Source: Paenibacillus alvei DSM 29 (GTDB lineage Bacteria; Bacillota; Bacilli; Paenibacillales; Paenibacillaceae). From it: a stretch of 64,000 nt of DNA. The notes under the pieces were generated by a model. That model had not been told where the DNA came from and ran no database searches. It saw only the letters and a program-made list of their open reading frames with translations. The DNA lies in assembly GCF_000293805.1 (NCBI RefSeq), contig NZ_AMBZ01000002.1, forward strand, positions 271,001-335,000, written 5' to 3'. A program made the translations under genes and the position numbers. Each line of letters opens with the position of its first letter. Positions within the stretch are counted from its first letter, which is position 1. Shown here piece after piece: positions 18,841-28,811 of the stretch.

Positions 18841-19521
18841 TTATGCAATCTCCATCTGTTCTGCCCATGCGGCTTCTTTGGCGATGAACTCGCTTAGCAG
18901 CAGTCCAATTGCCTTATAGATTGGATGCTCGGCATGCTGTGCTAAGTCCTCTGCAAAGCGTGGCGCCCAGTTCTTCAGATGATCCAGCACAAATGTGCGC
19001 TGGCCATTCATATAGCGCTCGTAACGCTCCTTCGAGGCTACATTGTTCATCATCTTCTCGATAAGAACAGCCATGAATTCCAATTCGATCGCAATATGGT
19101 CGTCAGGCTCTTCGTTCATCTTTTTGAAATATAAGCTGAATTCAGCATACATTTGCCGCACATCATGAGCGTACGACCTTGGCAGCATTTGCTCGCTCGC
19201 ACGATACATCGTCTCGCAAGGCGCTACAGGCAGCTGGCCTGAAGAGCCGAACAAGCGCAAATATTCATCTCGCAGCGATGAGTATACGGCGTATATTTCG
19301 TTAATCGACATGTTCTTGAGCAAACTGCACAGCTTTTGGGCTCCTTCGGAAGCGGATGACAGCACCTTGAGCTTCTGTCCGTTCCGCCATGCCATAATGA
19401 CATCTAGTGTTGGAACCTCGCCCAGGAAATCAGCCAGCAATTGATAAGCCGCCTTGCGTGTCTCCATTCGTTCCACGGTATCACCACTCCACTGTTCCAG
19501 CTGTTCTGCCGTTAACAACAT
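18841..19521 (-). CDS. TorD/DmsD-type molecular chaperone
   Basis: All-helical cytoplasmic chaperone, 226 aa, of the family that helps load the molybdenum cofactor into, or guide Tat export of, molybdo-oxidoreductases. Recognisable are DEYLRLF (85-91), a P-C-E-T-M-Y stretch replacing the usual PYESVY (101-106) and the hallmark EPDDHIAIELEFM (138-150). ATG at 19521 has GGAGGGG upstream. No molybdoenzyme, Tat component or Mo-cofactor gene is in the window, so the client is encoded elsewhere. The assignment rests on motifs. Confidence 0.75.
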   Translation of the reverse strand: MLLTAEQLEQWSGDTVERMETRKAAYQLLADFLGEVPTLDVIMAWRNGQKLKVLSSASEGAQKLCSLLKNMSINEIYAVYSSLRDEYLRLFGSSGQLPVAPCETMYRASEQMLPRSYAHDVRQMYAEFSLYFKKMNEEPDDHIAIELEFMAVLIEKMMNNVASKERYERYMNGQRTFVLDHLKNWAPRFAEDLAQHAEHPIYKAIGLLLSEFIAKEAAWAEQMEIA

Positions 19522-19839
19522 CGTCCGTCCCCTCCATATGTTGATTTCCAGCCTTCATCCATATTGTCCCATAACCGGACGATCAATTGCTGTGACGAAT
19601 TGTGAACAACATAGGGATGAAAGCGCTATATGTGACACTTATGTGAATTCGAACTCAATTGCCCGGCAAATTGATACGATTCAACTGCATACATACCGTA
19701 TTCGTAACACCATTTATTTAAACACTAAAATACTGGTAAATTTTATTCTAACAAAGGCGCTAGTAAAGGGACAGCTCCAATTGTTGCCTGACTTTACAAT
19801 CAAATTGTGATGAAAATGACAAAGAACATAAAGAGGGTA

Positions 19840-20017
19840 TTCGATAAAAAAGCATTATAGGCATCTAGAAAAGGGCTTCATTATCGCTCGTATTGTCACA
19901 TCCTTCCTATGTTTTACTCATCTTCCTGCTGGGGTTCGATATCGAAAGAGAAGCACATAGCCTGAATACGCAGCTGGAAAATACAAAGCCCAAAATGAGG
20001 ATCAATTTAACCATATA
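19840..20017 (+). pseudogene. Possible decayed remnant of a membrane-anchored AraC/YesM-type protein
   Basis: Within the 538-base gap 19522-20059, two overlapping frames together read like the membrane start of a large Paenibacillus AraC-type regulator or sensor. KKHYRHLEKGFIIARIVTSF lies in one frame. After a shift near 19900 comes VLLIFLLGFDIEREAHSLNT and a short QLENTK run to a stop near 20017. There is no start codon with a ribosome site. The rest of the gap shows nothing I can name. This is pattern recognition only, and chance resemblance is possible. Confidence 0.3.
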
Positions 20018-20059
20018 AAGGTTGGCCTACATACGTATGGTACACAAGGAGTACACATA

Positions 20060-21016
20060 ATGATTAATAATCCTACGGCATACAAAAAAGCAAATCATTC
20101 GCTCAATATATACGCCTCACAGATTGACTGCGGTCCAGTGCGCTATCGTGTCCATTACTGGGGCTTCATGCCTCACCATTACCATAACGCGATGCACCGG
20201 CATTCTTTCTTTGAGGTGTGTTACGTCATGGAGGGTATTGGCGAATATATCGATGACGGCAAGCATTACTCACTAGCAGCAGGTTCAGCATTCTGCTCTC
20301 GCCCAGGAATCTGGCATCAGATTCGCAGCGACGAAGGTCTTGCCCTCTGCTTCGTTGCCTTCGACATTTTAGAATCCGAATCGACCGATGCATACGTTCA
20401 CGCCTATCAAGTACTGGCACAGGAGGCAGTCCCGGTTATTTCTGAAGCTGCGGAATCTACAATGGCAGCGCTGTGGAGCGCTTTGCTGCACATGTTCGAC
20501 CATGGGAATGGGCAAGGACAAGCTGCATATCCCCCAGCGGTACTGCAAGCTGCGGCAGGTACACTGCTGTACTCGATGCTGCCGCTGTTCACGCCAAATC
20601 CAGACCAGCTCCCGTCAGCGTCCGAAGCAACCAAGAACCCTCCTGTCGGTCACAATGATCTGTTCCGCAGGGCCAGTCTGTACTTGGAGGATAACCTTAG
20701 CGAACCGCTGTCGCTTGACATTGTCGCACAGCATTTGCACATCTCCCCCAGGCATCTGACCCGGCTGTTCATGCAGCATTGCGGCCAGACATTCGTTCAA
20801 TATATACAAGAGCGCCGCATCCAATTAGCAAAGGAACTGCTGCTCGGCAGCGATGCAGCCATTAAACATATTGCCGGGCAGTGTGGTTTTGAGTCTGTAC
20901 ATTATTTTACAAGAGTGTTCACTCGCCATCTCGGTGTATCGCCAGCGCGCTTCCGTCGTGATGAACTCCATCGTCCGCGTTCAAACGTTGATCCAAGTCA
21001 TCCTCCTATTTCATAA
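20060..21016 (+). CDS. AraC family transcriptional regulator with cupin sensor domain
   Basis: Soluble regulator, 318 aa. The N-terminal cupin-like ligand domain contains MHRHSFFEVCYVMEG and a late PGIWHQI strand. The C-terminal double helix-turn-helix covers about residues 205-305 (LYLEDNLSEPLSLDIVAQHL, then SARHLTR-like and GFESVHYFTRVFTRHLGVSPARFR). ATG at 20060 follows AAGGAG by nine bases. It sits 210 bases upstream of the frameshifted GH38-like gene on the same strand and is the likely activator of that gene, responding to a sugar. Confidence 0.9.
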   Translation: MINNPTAYKKANHSLNIYASQIDCGPVRYRVHYWGFMPHHYHNAMHRHSFFEVCYVMEGIGEYIDDGKHYSLAAGSAFCSRPGIWHQIRSDEGLALCFVAFDILESESTDAYVHAYQVLAQEAVPVISEAAESTMAALWSALLHMFDHGNGQGQAAYPPAVLQAAAGTLLYSMLPLFTPNPDQLPSASEATKNPPVGHNDLFRRASLYLEDNLSEPLSLDIVAQHLHISPRHLTRLFMQHCGQTFVQYIQERRIQLAKELLLGSDAAIKHIAGQCGFESVHYFTRVFTRHLGVSPARFRRDELHRPRSNVDPSHPPIS

Positions 21017-21226
21017 AGATGTCCTTTTTGTACAAAAACAAAGCCGACTAGTCCAAATACAGCCTTCCCTTCATTTCCTACAATGAGGGCAATACATGGT
21101 GAAAGTGAGAGAACACCTCTCTATCCGGCATGTTACTGTCTTTTTGCAGAGATATGGAGCCGGAAGGTTTTATTCGTTATTCAAAACTCGTTCCTTGAAC
21201 TGAAATGGAATTGGAGGCTACACCTA

Positions 21227-23793
21227 ATGAGAATGGAACAGCATCTAGCCCGTGCAAAGACCCCTACCCCAAATCGAGCTTGGACCATTTATGCAATACA
21301 TCACTCCCATACCGACATCGGATATACAGAGCGTCAAGAAAAATTGAACGTTATCACGCTGAATTTATTCGCCAAGCACTGAGCATCTTGCAGCAATCTG
21401 AGAATGGCGCTAAGCCTGATTGGCAGGGGTTTCGCTGGAACTGCGAAACGTTCTGGGCGGTGGAGCGCTTTTTGGATCAAGCTTCAGAGAAGGAACGCGA
21501 GCAATTCGCAGCAGCGGTGCGCAGCGGCAGCATCGAACTATCGGATACGTACTTGAATATGACGGAGCTTCCGGACTATTCCTTATTGCAATGCATTCAC
21601 AGCAAAGCGCAGGCTTACGCCAAATCGATCGGACATCAAATCGATTCCGCGATGACCGCTGACATTAACGGCTATGGATGGGGCTATGCCCAGAGCCTGC
21701 TCGACAATGGAATCAAGCATTTATTCAGCTGTATTCATACTCACCACGGGATGTTCGCTCTTGGCCGCAAGCAGACACCGTTTTGGTGGCAGGCGCCGAA
21801 TGGCGACAGATTGCTCGTCTGGAACGGAGAGCACTACATGTTCGGGAACGAGCTCGGCCTGTGTCCGGGTGCGCTCGGCCAATATATGATTCAGGACGAG
21901 TTCGACAATCAGCTTATCGATGCCCATCATAATGATATTGCCCGAATTCGGATGCATCGCTACGTATGCCGACTTGAAGAGGAAGGCTATCCCTATGACT
22001 TTGTGCCGGTCATGCTGTCCGGTCTTGGTACAGACAATGCCTCGCCTAATGGTCGGATTATGGAATTCATCCGTGATTGGAACGCCCAATACGGAGAAAC
22101 GATTCGCATCGAGATGACGACGCTTAGTGGATTCTTCGCCAGACTGAAGCAGGAAGATATGGAGCAACTGCCTGTCTATGCAGGTGATTGGCCAGATTGG
22201 TGGTCAGATGGCGTCAGCTCGACAGCTATGCATACTCAGCTATACCGTGACGCTCAGCGGACGCTAAGAAAGGTTAAGTATCTCGATCCAAAACGAGAGC
22301 TTGTAGATGTGCAGCAAATTAGTGAAGCAGAACAAGCCTTGGTCATGTATGCAGAACATACGTGGGGTTATCACTCTTCCATTTATGAGCCGTGGCATCC
22401 GAACGTGCAACTCTTAGAGGTACGCAAGCAGGCCTATGCCGCCGACGCAAGCCGTTTGGCGCACCAAGCTTTGGATCAGGTGCTGTTCGCCCAAGGCGCG
22501 GCACCGTTATACCCGGAACGGCCGATCCGCTATCGTATCGTCAACACAGAGAACGCATCCGCGAACAAGCTGGTAACGCTGCCCTTGGATGGCTGGGAGC
22601 CTGCTTTATTTGAGGATGGGATGGAGGTCGTACACGAAGGTACTGGAGCCGTGCTTCCGCACCAGTCCCCACACCCGCAATCCATTGTCATCCAAGCCTC
22701 GCTTGATGCGGGCGGAGAGTGTTTCCTGAAGTTGCGTAAGACGCAAACTCTGCCGATTAACCGAACAACATCCAATACCCGCCTCATGGGTAGTGACCGC
22801 GTCTATGATATGGACGATCTGCAAATAGAACACGCTGCTCACGGGCCAATCCGGATTGCGCAGCACATGATTGAATCACCCTTTGTCCGCATAGAATGGA
22901 AGGAGCATGACGGCATCATTTCTTGGCTGGATAAACAATCCGGCGCAGAACTGCTGGCAGCCAATCGCGAGTATGGGGCATTTACACCGATATATGAGGT
23001 TACTCCAGTTGCTGATTCGAGCGATCCAAGCCAAGTATGGGCCGTCCGCAGCCGGATGGGGCGGAATCGCAAGGGTATTAACGTAGAACGAAGCGCTGGA
23101 TGTCTCATTCGTGTTCGTCCGATAGAAAACGGCCCGCTATATGCTACTGTTGAGCTTACTTACACAATTGAAGGCATGAGCTATTACGCGTTGTTCCTGA
23201 AGGTATACGCAACTTCGAATCGAGTAGAGGTATCGGTTCGACTTCATAAAGATAGCGTATGGCTTCCTGAAAACGTATATGTGGCGTTACCGTTTACAAC
23301 AGGCGAATATAGCAAGGATACGTTATATGTAGAAAAGGCAGGAGCCATCGTCCGGCCATGGATCGATCAACTGCCGGGCACTTGCCTGGACTATACGTGC
23401 ATTCAGGAGGGCTTGGCATGGAGCAGCCATACTGGGGCAGGGCTAGCCAATTCTACGATCGGATCCGAAGGTTCTCGGACAGTTATGGACGAGCTCGAAC
23501 AAGCTACGGAGCGTACACTGCTTCTGGCCATGCCCGATACGCCGCTGCTCCAGTTGGGCTCGCTTGACCATGGACGCAGGATTGTCCATACGCAGCAGGC
23601 GCAGGATACTAAGCCTTCTGCCTATGCATGGCTGATGACCAACTATTGGGAAACAAACTTCAAGGCTACACTCGGCGGATTTTACGAGTTCCGTTATGCA
23701 TTGGAATTGCGTCATGATGTAATTCCAACAGAACAATTGCCAGATGAAATCCCTGCGCTAGCTGCTGAGTTTATTGTTGCACGCATGAATTAA
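21227..23793 (+). pseudogene. GH38-like alpha-mannosidase, disrupted by a one-base frameshift
   Basis: Predicted retaining glycosidase related to family 38, about 855 aa once joined. The first frame starts at ATG 21227 (GGAGG nine bases upstream) and encodes the catalytic-domain opening IYAIHHSHTDIGYTERQEK. It then goes off frame at an A5 run (21339-21343) and stops at 21382. The second frame continues immediately in register as IERYHAEFIRQALSILQQ and runs to 23793, with ADINGYGWGY and the AGDWPDWWSDGVSS region. Adding one A restores a full protein. It may be a true mutation, an assembly slip, or expressed by -1 slippage at AAA. The AraC gene upstream is the probable regulator. Confidence 0.8.
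21339..21343 (+). other. Frameshift site (A5 run) in the GH38-like gene
   Basis: The sequence CAAGAAAAATTGAACG needs six A residues after G to keep the frame that homologous sequence features require. Only five are present. Confidence 0.75.
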
Positions 23794-23820
23794 TGAAAGC
23801 ATGATCGTTTCAGTCTTCGT

Positions 23821-23866
23821 CCCCGATGCCGCTTGCTCCTCGTCAGGCATCGGGGTTCTGTTATCT
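23821..23866 (+). terminator. Intrinsic terminator after the GH38-like gene
   Basis: CCCCGATGCC (23821-23830) pairs perfectly with GGCATCGGGG (23846-23855), followed by TTCTGTTATCTT. It lies about 30 bases past the stop at 23793. Confidence 0.75.
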
Positions 23867-24067
23867 TCTACATCTCCACCATAGCCGCCCCATCTTCACG
23901 AGTCCATCTTATAAAAAAGACCCAAACGGGCTCCTTGCTCTCCCATTCAGGCCTTCTTGGCATATTTTAGACTTCCTTTATTACCACTGAGATTGATACT
24001 TGCACTACGTGTGCATACAACGCATGTATTACTTGTGCATGCTTCACGAGCACGTTTGGAAATTAGA

Positions 24068-24868
24068 TCAGCCTTCAGCCTTCGCAATTTCCGCATCAAG
24101 ATCGCGGCTCGTCAGATCGGCATTCATGAAGGCTTCTGTTTCGGGGAAGTGCATATGCACTTCTGACGGCTTGCCAATCTGGATGACGCCGGACTTGAAC
24201 TGAAGATCAAGTACATGTCCGCCGCCTGTACGCGCATCATCGACAAAGTGATGATGGTAGCCGGCCACGGCTATCCCTTGAGCGAAGGCCGGCATACGAA
24301 ACGCTGCCACCGTACCGCGCTTTTTCTCCAGCGTGAAGATAGGCTGCGATTCGATTGCCTCCAAGAAGGGACGGAATGGCGGCTTCTGCTTCGCAACAGT
24401 ACGTGTTACAACACGTTCGAATTCTCCGTCAATACGAATCGCGTAGAACAGGTTTAGGCTCGGGAGCAAGCTGTCAATCAGCTGCTCCAGCTCGCTGCGG
24501 CTCATCGGCTGATTCACCCGAAATGTCTTCTCCGCTTGAAAGAAGGTAACGGACGCGAACGGCGTTCCCTCCTCCGGCTTTACAGGCGTTACACTGCTGT
24601 CGGAGCGCAGGCGGTAGTAGTTCCCATCAAAGGCGATTAATTCACCATCCAATTCATTGAACGTGCCTATACCGAAGTCGCCATGCTGCTTCAGCTCAGC
24701 CATTGTCATGTTTCCCTCGAACACACCGTCGAGCAGGGCGCTCATAGTAGATGTCTGGAAAATGGTGCTTGGCTGCTCTGAGCGGTGTTCCGTTTCTCGT
24801 TCCGTTGTTGTATATGAGTCCGATGGACGTAATGTTGTGTTGACCGGATGTTCCAATACGGCATTCAT
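24068..24868 (-). CDS. alsD: Alpha-acetolactate decarboxylase
   Basis: Cytosolic Zn2+ enzyme turning (S)-acetolactate into acetoin, 266 aa. It shows the active-site sequence GYHHHFVDDARTGGGHVLD with the metal-binding His residues, the early MSALLDGVFEGNMTMAELKQHG opening and the DFGIGTFNELDGELIAFDG strand pair. ATG at 24868 follows AAGGAGG by ten bases. It lies 54 bases after alsS as a two-gene acetoin operon. No alsR gene is adjacent. Confidence 0.95.
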   Translation of the reverse strand: MNAVLEHPVNTTLRPSDSYTTTERETEHRSEQPSTIFQTSTMSALLDGVFEGNMTMAELKQHGDFGIGTFNELDGELIAFDGNYYRLRSDSSVTPVKPEEGTPFASVTFFQAEKTFRVNQPMSRSELEQLIDSLLPSLNLFYAIRIDGEFERVVTRTVAKQKPPFRPFLEAIESQPIFTLEKKRGTVAAFRMPAFAQGIAVAGYHHHFVDDARTGGGHVLDLQFKSGVIQIGKPSEVHMHFPETEAFMNADLTSRDLDAEIAKAEG

Positions 24869-24922
24869 CTTCTCTGTTCCTCCTTGTTGCGTGCTGTATT
24901 TTCCCTTGCTTCCAGTTCGTTC

Positions 24923-26665
24923 TTAATGGAACTGGTCTGGAAGTAGAGTATCTCCAAGTGCGATATTGTCACTGTAATCGACAGGAATATCAATGACGAC
25001 AGGCCCTTCTGCTTCAAGCGCCTTCTTCAGTGTTGGCACCAGTTCAGCAGGATCCGTGACACGGTAGCCCGTAGCTCCATAGCTTTCTGCGAACTGCACC
25101 ATATCCGGCTGACCGAATTCGATGCCTGCGGTACGGCCGTATTTCATTTGCTGCTGGAATGCGACCATATCGTATGTGCCGTCATTCCAAACGAGGTGAA
25201 CAATCGGCAGCTTCAAGCGCACAGCCGTTTCAAGCTCCATCGCAGAGAACAAAAACCCTCCATCTCCTGATACGGAAACGACCTTCTCATTTGGACGAAC
25301 CAGTGCGGCCGCAATGGCCCAAGGCAAGGCAACGCCAAGCGTCTGCATTCCGTTGCTGAACAGCAGTCGGCGCGGCTCATACGAGCGGAAATAACGCGCC
25401 ATCCATATATAATGAGAACCTACGTCACAAGTGACGGTCACGTTATCGTTGATGACGCTGCGCAGGCCATGAATAATTTGCAGCGGATGAACAGTGCCCG
25501 GCTTGACTTTCTGCGGCGGTTCACAGGCTTCCACCAGCTTTGCCAGCAAGGAGTCGCACAGCACATTCGCTTCTGGCGTCCGCTGCAAGCCGGACAAATG
25601 CTTCGTTAATTCCTGCACCGTACGGTCGATGCTGCCGAGCAACTCCATGTCAGGCTGATAATCATGATCAATATCTGCTTGTACGTCATCCAAATGAATA
25701 ATGCGGCGCTGGCCGTCATGATTCCAGAACTTCGGATCGTACTCTACTGGGTCATACCCTATCGTCAATACCGCATCGGCCTGTGCCAGCAGTTCATCTC
25801 CCGGCTGGTTGCGGAACAATCCGATACGGCCGAAGAAGTGAGCCTCCAATTCACGGGAAATGGCACCTGCCGCTTGGAATGTCTCTACAACTGGAATATT
25901 CGTATGAGCGACAAGCTGCCGAATCGCATATACCGCTTCCGGCGAGCTTGCCCGCATTCCAAGGAGAATGACCGGGATGCGTGCGCTGCGCAGTGCCTTT
26001 GCCGCTTCGGCAATATCTTCAGAAGGAGCTGCTCCAAGCCGTGGCGAAGGCAGCGGGCCAATTGCTGACACCTCTACCGGACTTGTGATTACATCCTGCG
26101 GCAGGCTGACAAAAGCTGCGCCTTGACGCGGCGAAGTCGCTGCACGGAAGGCGTTCGTCAGTACCTCCGGCAGGTTGTCAGGATGCTGCACTTCTGCGCT
26201 GTACTTCGTAACTGGCTGGAACAGTGCTGCATTGTCCATTGATTGATGCGTCCGCTTCAAGCGATCTGCACGTGATACAGCCCCACCTAAAGCAACCACC
26301 GGATCTCCTTCTGCCGTTGCAGTAACAAGACCTGTCGCCAAGTTGGAGGCCCCTGGTCCAGATGTCACCAGGCATACCCCAGGTTTTCCTGTTAATCTGC
26401 CAACTGCAGCAGCCATGAACGCGGCGTTCTGCTCATGCCGGCACACAATTAAAGAGGGGCCTCGATCAACAAGTGCGTCAAAAACGCTGTCAACCTTAGC
26501 CCCCGGAATTCCAAAAATATGAGTGACGCCTTGACGATTCAGGCAGTCCACGACAATGTCTGCTCCACGCATCGCGGATAGTTGTTGATGGCGATCCTGA
26601 TCGACACAATGAATCTCAACGCGTTGGCTGGCTTTCTCATTCATGCGAGTCTTCGTAGTGTTCAT
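24923..26665 (-). CDS. alsS: Acetolactate synthase, catabolic
   Basis: Thiamine-diphosphate enzyme condensing two pyruvates to acetolactate, about 580 aa, the catabolic pH 6 type feeding alsD. The N-terminal ThDP pyrimidine domain ([30 protein letters not shown]), an FAD-like middle domain without anabolic features and the C-terminal ThDP motif ([19 protein letters not shown]...VWND) are in order. The start is ATG at 26665, nine bases after AGGAAAGGG. An ATG at 26674 and a TTG at 26701 are also in frame. Two palindromes upstream (26703-26712, 26757-26772) may be operator sites. Confidence 0.94.
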   Translation of the reverse strand: MNTTKTRMNEKASQRVEIHCVDQDRHQQLSAMRGADIVVDCLNRQGVTHIFGIPGAKVDSVFDALVDRGPSLIVCRHEQNAAFMAAAVGRLTGKPGVCLVTSGPGASNLATGLVTATAEGDPVVALGGAVSRADRLKRTHQSMDNAALFQPVTKYSAEVQHPDNLPEVLTNAFRAATSPRQGAAFVSLPQDVITSPVEVSAIGPLPSPRLGAAPSEDIAEAAKALRSARIPVILLGMRASSPEAVYAIRQLVAHTNIPVVETFQAAGAISRELEAHFFGRIGLFRNQPGDELLAQADAVLTIGYDPVEYDPKFWNHDGQRRIIHLDDVQADIDHDYQPDMELLGSIDRTVQELTKHLSGLQRTPEANVLCDSLLAKLVEACEPPQKVKPGTVHPLQIIHGLRSVINDNVTVTCDVGSHYIWMARYFRSYEPRRLLFSNGMQTLGVALPWAIAAALVRPNEKVVSVSGDGGFLFSAMELETAVRLKLPIVHLVWNDGTYDMVAFQQQMKYGRTAGIEFGQPDMVQFAESYGATGYRVTDPAELVPTLKKALEAEGPVVIDIPVDYSDNIALGDTLLPDQFH

Positions 26666-26702
26666 GATACTCATCCCTTTCCTCGTGGTGATATTACCCA
26701 AT

Positions 26703-26772
26703 GTATTAATACAGTATAAGACACATACTATGAAAACATATGAAAATAATCAGTCTGTATTATATATAATAC
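26703..26772. promoter_or_regulatory. Pair of palindromes in the alsS / M24 peptidase divergent region
   Basis: GTATTAATAC (26703-26712) and GTATTATATATAATAC (26757-26772) are both perfect palindromes sharing GTATTA/TAATAC arms. Their centres are 57 bases apart. They lie between the divergent alsS and peptidase genes, as expected of a regulator's binding pair. The AT-rich content makes chance possible. Confidence 0.35.
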
Positions 26773-26888
26773 TCCTTTTTTATTTTGTCTATTCGCAATT
26801 TTCAATCGGTCATGGTACATTCGAGAATAGAAGTCTGGCTAACGATCCTAGATCACCTTACTCTACCGAATGAAAGGATAGATTTTCG

Positions 26889-27980
26889 ATGAATGATAAA
26901 TGGAACAAGCTCCGTTCCGCCATGGAGGAAAGCAGCATTGATGTCATGCTGATTACAGATCCGAAGCATGTCTATTACTTAACTGGCTTTGCTTGCGATC
27001 CGCATGAACGGTTTCTTGGCATCATCGCCCCTCTGCAAGGAGAGCCGACACTGATTGTGCCTGCGCTTGATGGAGATAAGGCAGCCGCTGTGTCTGTCGT
27101 AAAGGACATTGTTACTCATACCGATACCGACAATCCCTATGACATCCTGAAGCAGCATCTGCCGCAGCAGCCCGCTCGCTTCGCGATCGAGAAGGGACAT
27201 ATGTCCGTACAGCGTTATGAAGCATTAACAAGTGCCACAGCAGCGAAAAGCTTTGTAGATGCAGGTCCTATCCTGCAGGCGATGCGTGTCATTAAGTCGG
27301 AAGAAGAAGTCGTTCGCATGAAGGAAGCGATTCGTCTTGTTGAAGCCGTTCTGCTGGAGGGCGTAAGCCGAGTTAAAGTAGGCATGAGTGAAATCGAAGT
27401 GGTGGCGGAGCTTGAGTATTTGATGAAGAAGCTTGGCTCAGACGGCCCATCCTTCAGCACGATGGTTCTGGCAGGCGAAAATGCCGCACTCCCGCACGGC
27501 GTACCGGGCTCGCGCACCATTAAGGAGGGCGAGCTGCTCTTGTTCGATATGGGCGTATATGCGAATGGCTACGCCTCTGACATTACGCGCACCTTTGCCG
27601 TAGGTGAAGTGAATGATACTTGCAAGGAAATCTACAATACGGTGCTCGCCGCGAACATGGCAGCTATCGAGGCTGTGAAGCCAGGCGTTACATTTGGCAG
27701 CCTTGATCGCACGGCACGCAAAGTCATTGCGGACAAAGGCTACGGGGATTATTTCACACATCGTCTCGGTCATGGCCTCGGCATCGATGTCCATGAGTAC
27801 CCATCCGTACATGAGCGCAACGAGGATGTGCTTCAGCCGGGCATGCTGTTCACGATTGAACCGGGCATCTACGTGCCGAAGGTAGCTGGCGTACGCATCG
27901 AGGATGATGTCATCGTAACCGCAGACGGCGTTGAGGTGTTGACTTCTTATCCGAAGGAACTGACGATCATCGGTGTGTAA
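26889..27980 (+). CDS. M24 family metallopeptidase (Xaa-Pro dipeptidase/aminopeptidase P-like)
   Basis: Cytosolic pita-bread-fold peptidase, 363 aa, expected to cleave X-Pro dipeptides or N-terminal residues before proline. The N-terminal creatinase-like domain covers about residues 1-130. The catalytic domain carries all five dinuclear-metal ligands: Asp220 and Asp231 (FDMGVYANGYASDITRTF), His295 (HRLGHGLGIDVHE), Glu324 (TIEPGIY) and Glu338 (VRIEDDV). ATG at 26889 follows AAAGGATAG. It is transcribed alone, divergently from alsS. Confidence 0.92.
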   Translation: MNDKWNKLRSAMEESSIDVMLITDPKHVYYLTGFACDPHERFLGIIAPLQGEPTLIVPALDGDKAAAVSVVKDIVTHTDTDNPYDILKQHLPQQPARFAIEKGHMSVQRYEALTSATAAKSFVDAGPILQAMRVIKSEEEVVRMKEAIRLVEAVLLEGVSRVKVGMSEIEVVAELEYLMKKLGSDGPSFSTMVLAGENAALPHGVPGSRTIKEGELLLFDMGVYANGYASDITRTFAVGEVNDTCKEIYNTVLAANMAAIEAVKPGVTFGSLDRTARKVIADKGYGDYFTHRLGHGLGIDVHEYPSVHERNEDVLQPGMLFTIEPGIYVPKVAGVRIEDDVIVTADGVEVLTSYPKELTIIGV

Positions 27981-28049
27981 CGTCTCTCCGTTCTAACCGA
28001 TTCCATACACAACTTGGAGGCGCATTGTATGTTCCGTACAACCCTTCAA

Positions 28050-28104
28050 AAACAAACACCCACCCTCATGCTCATCTCAAGCATGGAGGGTGGGTGTCTT
28101 TGCC
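28050..28104. terminator. Bidirectional terminator
   Basis: ACACCCACCCTCATGCT (28056-28072) pairs with AGCATGgAGGGTGGGTGT (28080-28097). TCTTTG follows on the plus strand, and on the minus strand TTGTTTTTG follows. It serves the M24 gene and the ArsR-type gene, which converge here. Confidence 0.8.
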
Positions 28105-28162
28105 TATTCGACTAACCTCAACTTATTCCCAAATTGGAACAAAGGCTTCCGTCAATCGTCCA

Positions 28163-28798
28163 TCATTCATTCTCGTTACTATCGACAGATTCACGGTTCG
28201 GAACATCTTTCATGCGGTAGCTGAGCATAACGAACACGTATTCATCCTTGGTCGTCTGCTCTCGCAATTGTTTATCATTAGCAATCACGGATTCGTCTGG
28301 ATTGAAAGGCGGCGGTGCATAGTTGGATGAGATTGCTTGCTGTACATAATACGCCTTCTCCGCCCATCCCATCGGTGTCATTGATGTATAGGCAATCTTC
28401 GCTTCCGCAAGCAAGTCCTCTCCATACTGTCCTTTTCGCATTCCGTCCTCGATTACATCCATACCTTGATGGGTAATGCGAAGAAGCTCCTGCACGATCA
28501 GACTGGAATGCTCCTGTGATATTTCCTTCCCCAACGTATAGCTGCGCTGCTCTTGATTCGCACGATAATACTTTTCGATCAGATTCCCCTGCTGCTTCGT
28601 CTCGACAAGCTCCAGCAGTTGGGCCTCTTCCAGCTTTTTTACATGGTAATACAGTCTGGATGGCTTCTCATCCATGATCTCTGCCATCTGTTTCACCGTA
28701 ATCGGCTCATCTTGCGCAAGCCGCAATATTTGCATCCGGCGTGGATCTAGCATGATCTTCAACAGCTCGACATCGTTAATTACTCGCTGCTCTTGCAA
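28163..28798 (-). CDS. ArsR-type winged-helix transcriptional regulator
   Basis: DNA-binding protein, 211 aa. The N-terminal winged helix is LLKIMLDPRRMQILRLAQDE then ITVKQMAEIMDEKPSRLYYHVKKLEEAQLL, the ArsR/HTH_20 pattern, and a longer helical C-terminal domain of unknown ligand follows. The start must be TTG at 28798, since no ATG precedes the helix-turn-helix. It has GGGAGGGG six bases upstream. It lies 13 bases after the MFS gene, so it is the second gene of that operon. The 42-bp palindrome at 30138-30179 is the obvious operator candidate. Confidence 0.87.
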   Translation of the reverse strand: MQEQRVINDVELLKIMLDPRRMQILRLAQDEPITVKQMAEIMDEKPSRLYYHVKKLEEAQLLELVETKQQGNLIEKYYRANQEQRSYTLGKEISQEHSSLIVQELLRITHQGMDVIEDGMRKGQYGEDLLAEAKIAYTSMTPMGWAEKAYYVQQAISSNYAPPPFNPDESVIANDKQLREQTTKDEYVFVMLSYRMKDVPNRESVDSNENE

Positions 28799-28811
28799 GC
28801 TGTCCCCTCCC

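Noticed and set aside
19590-19660. Fnr/Crp-like TGTGA half-sites upstream of the TorD-like gene
   Set aside because: The half-sites are in direct rather than inverted arrangement and no TCACA partner is at the right spacing.
21205-21340. Reading the GH38-like protein from an ATG at 21205 in the second frame
   Set aside because: That frame gives a meaningless N-terminus. The catalytic HSHTDIGYT motif lies in the other frame, so a frameshift is the better explanation.
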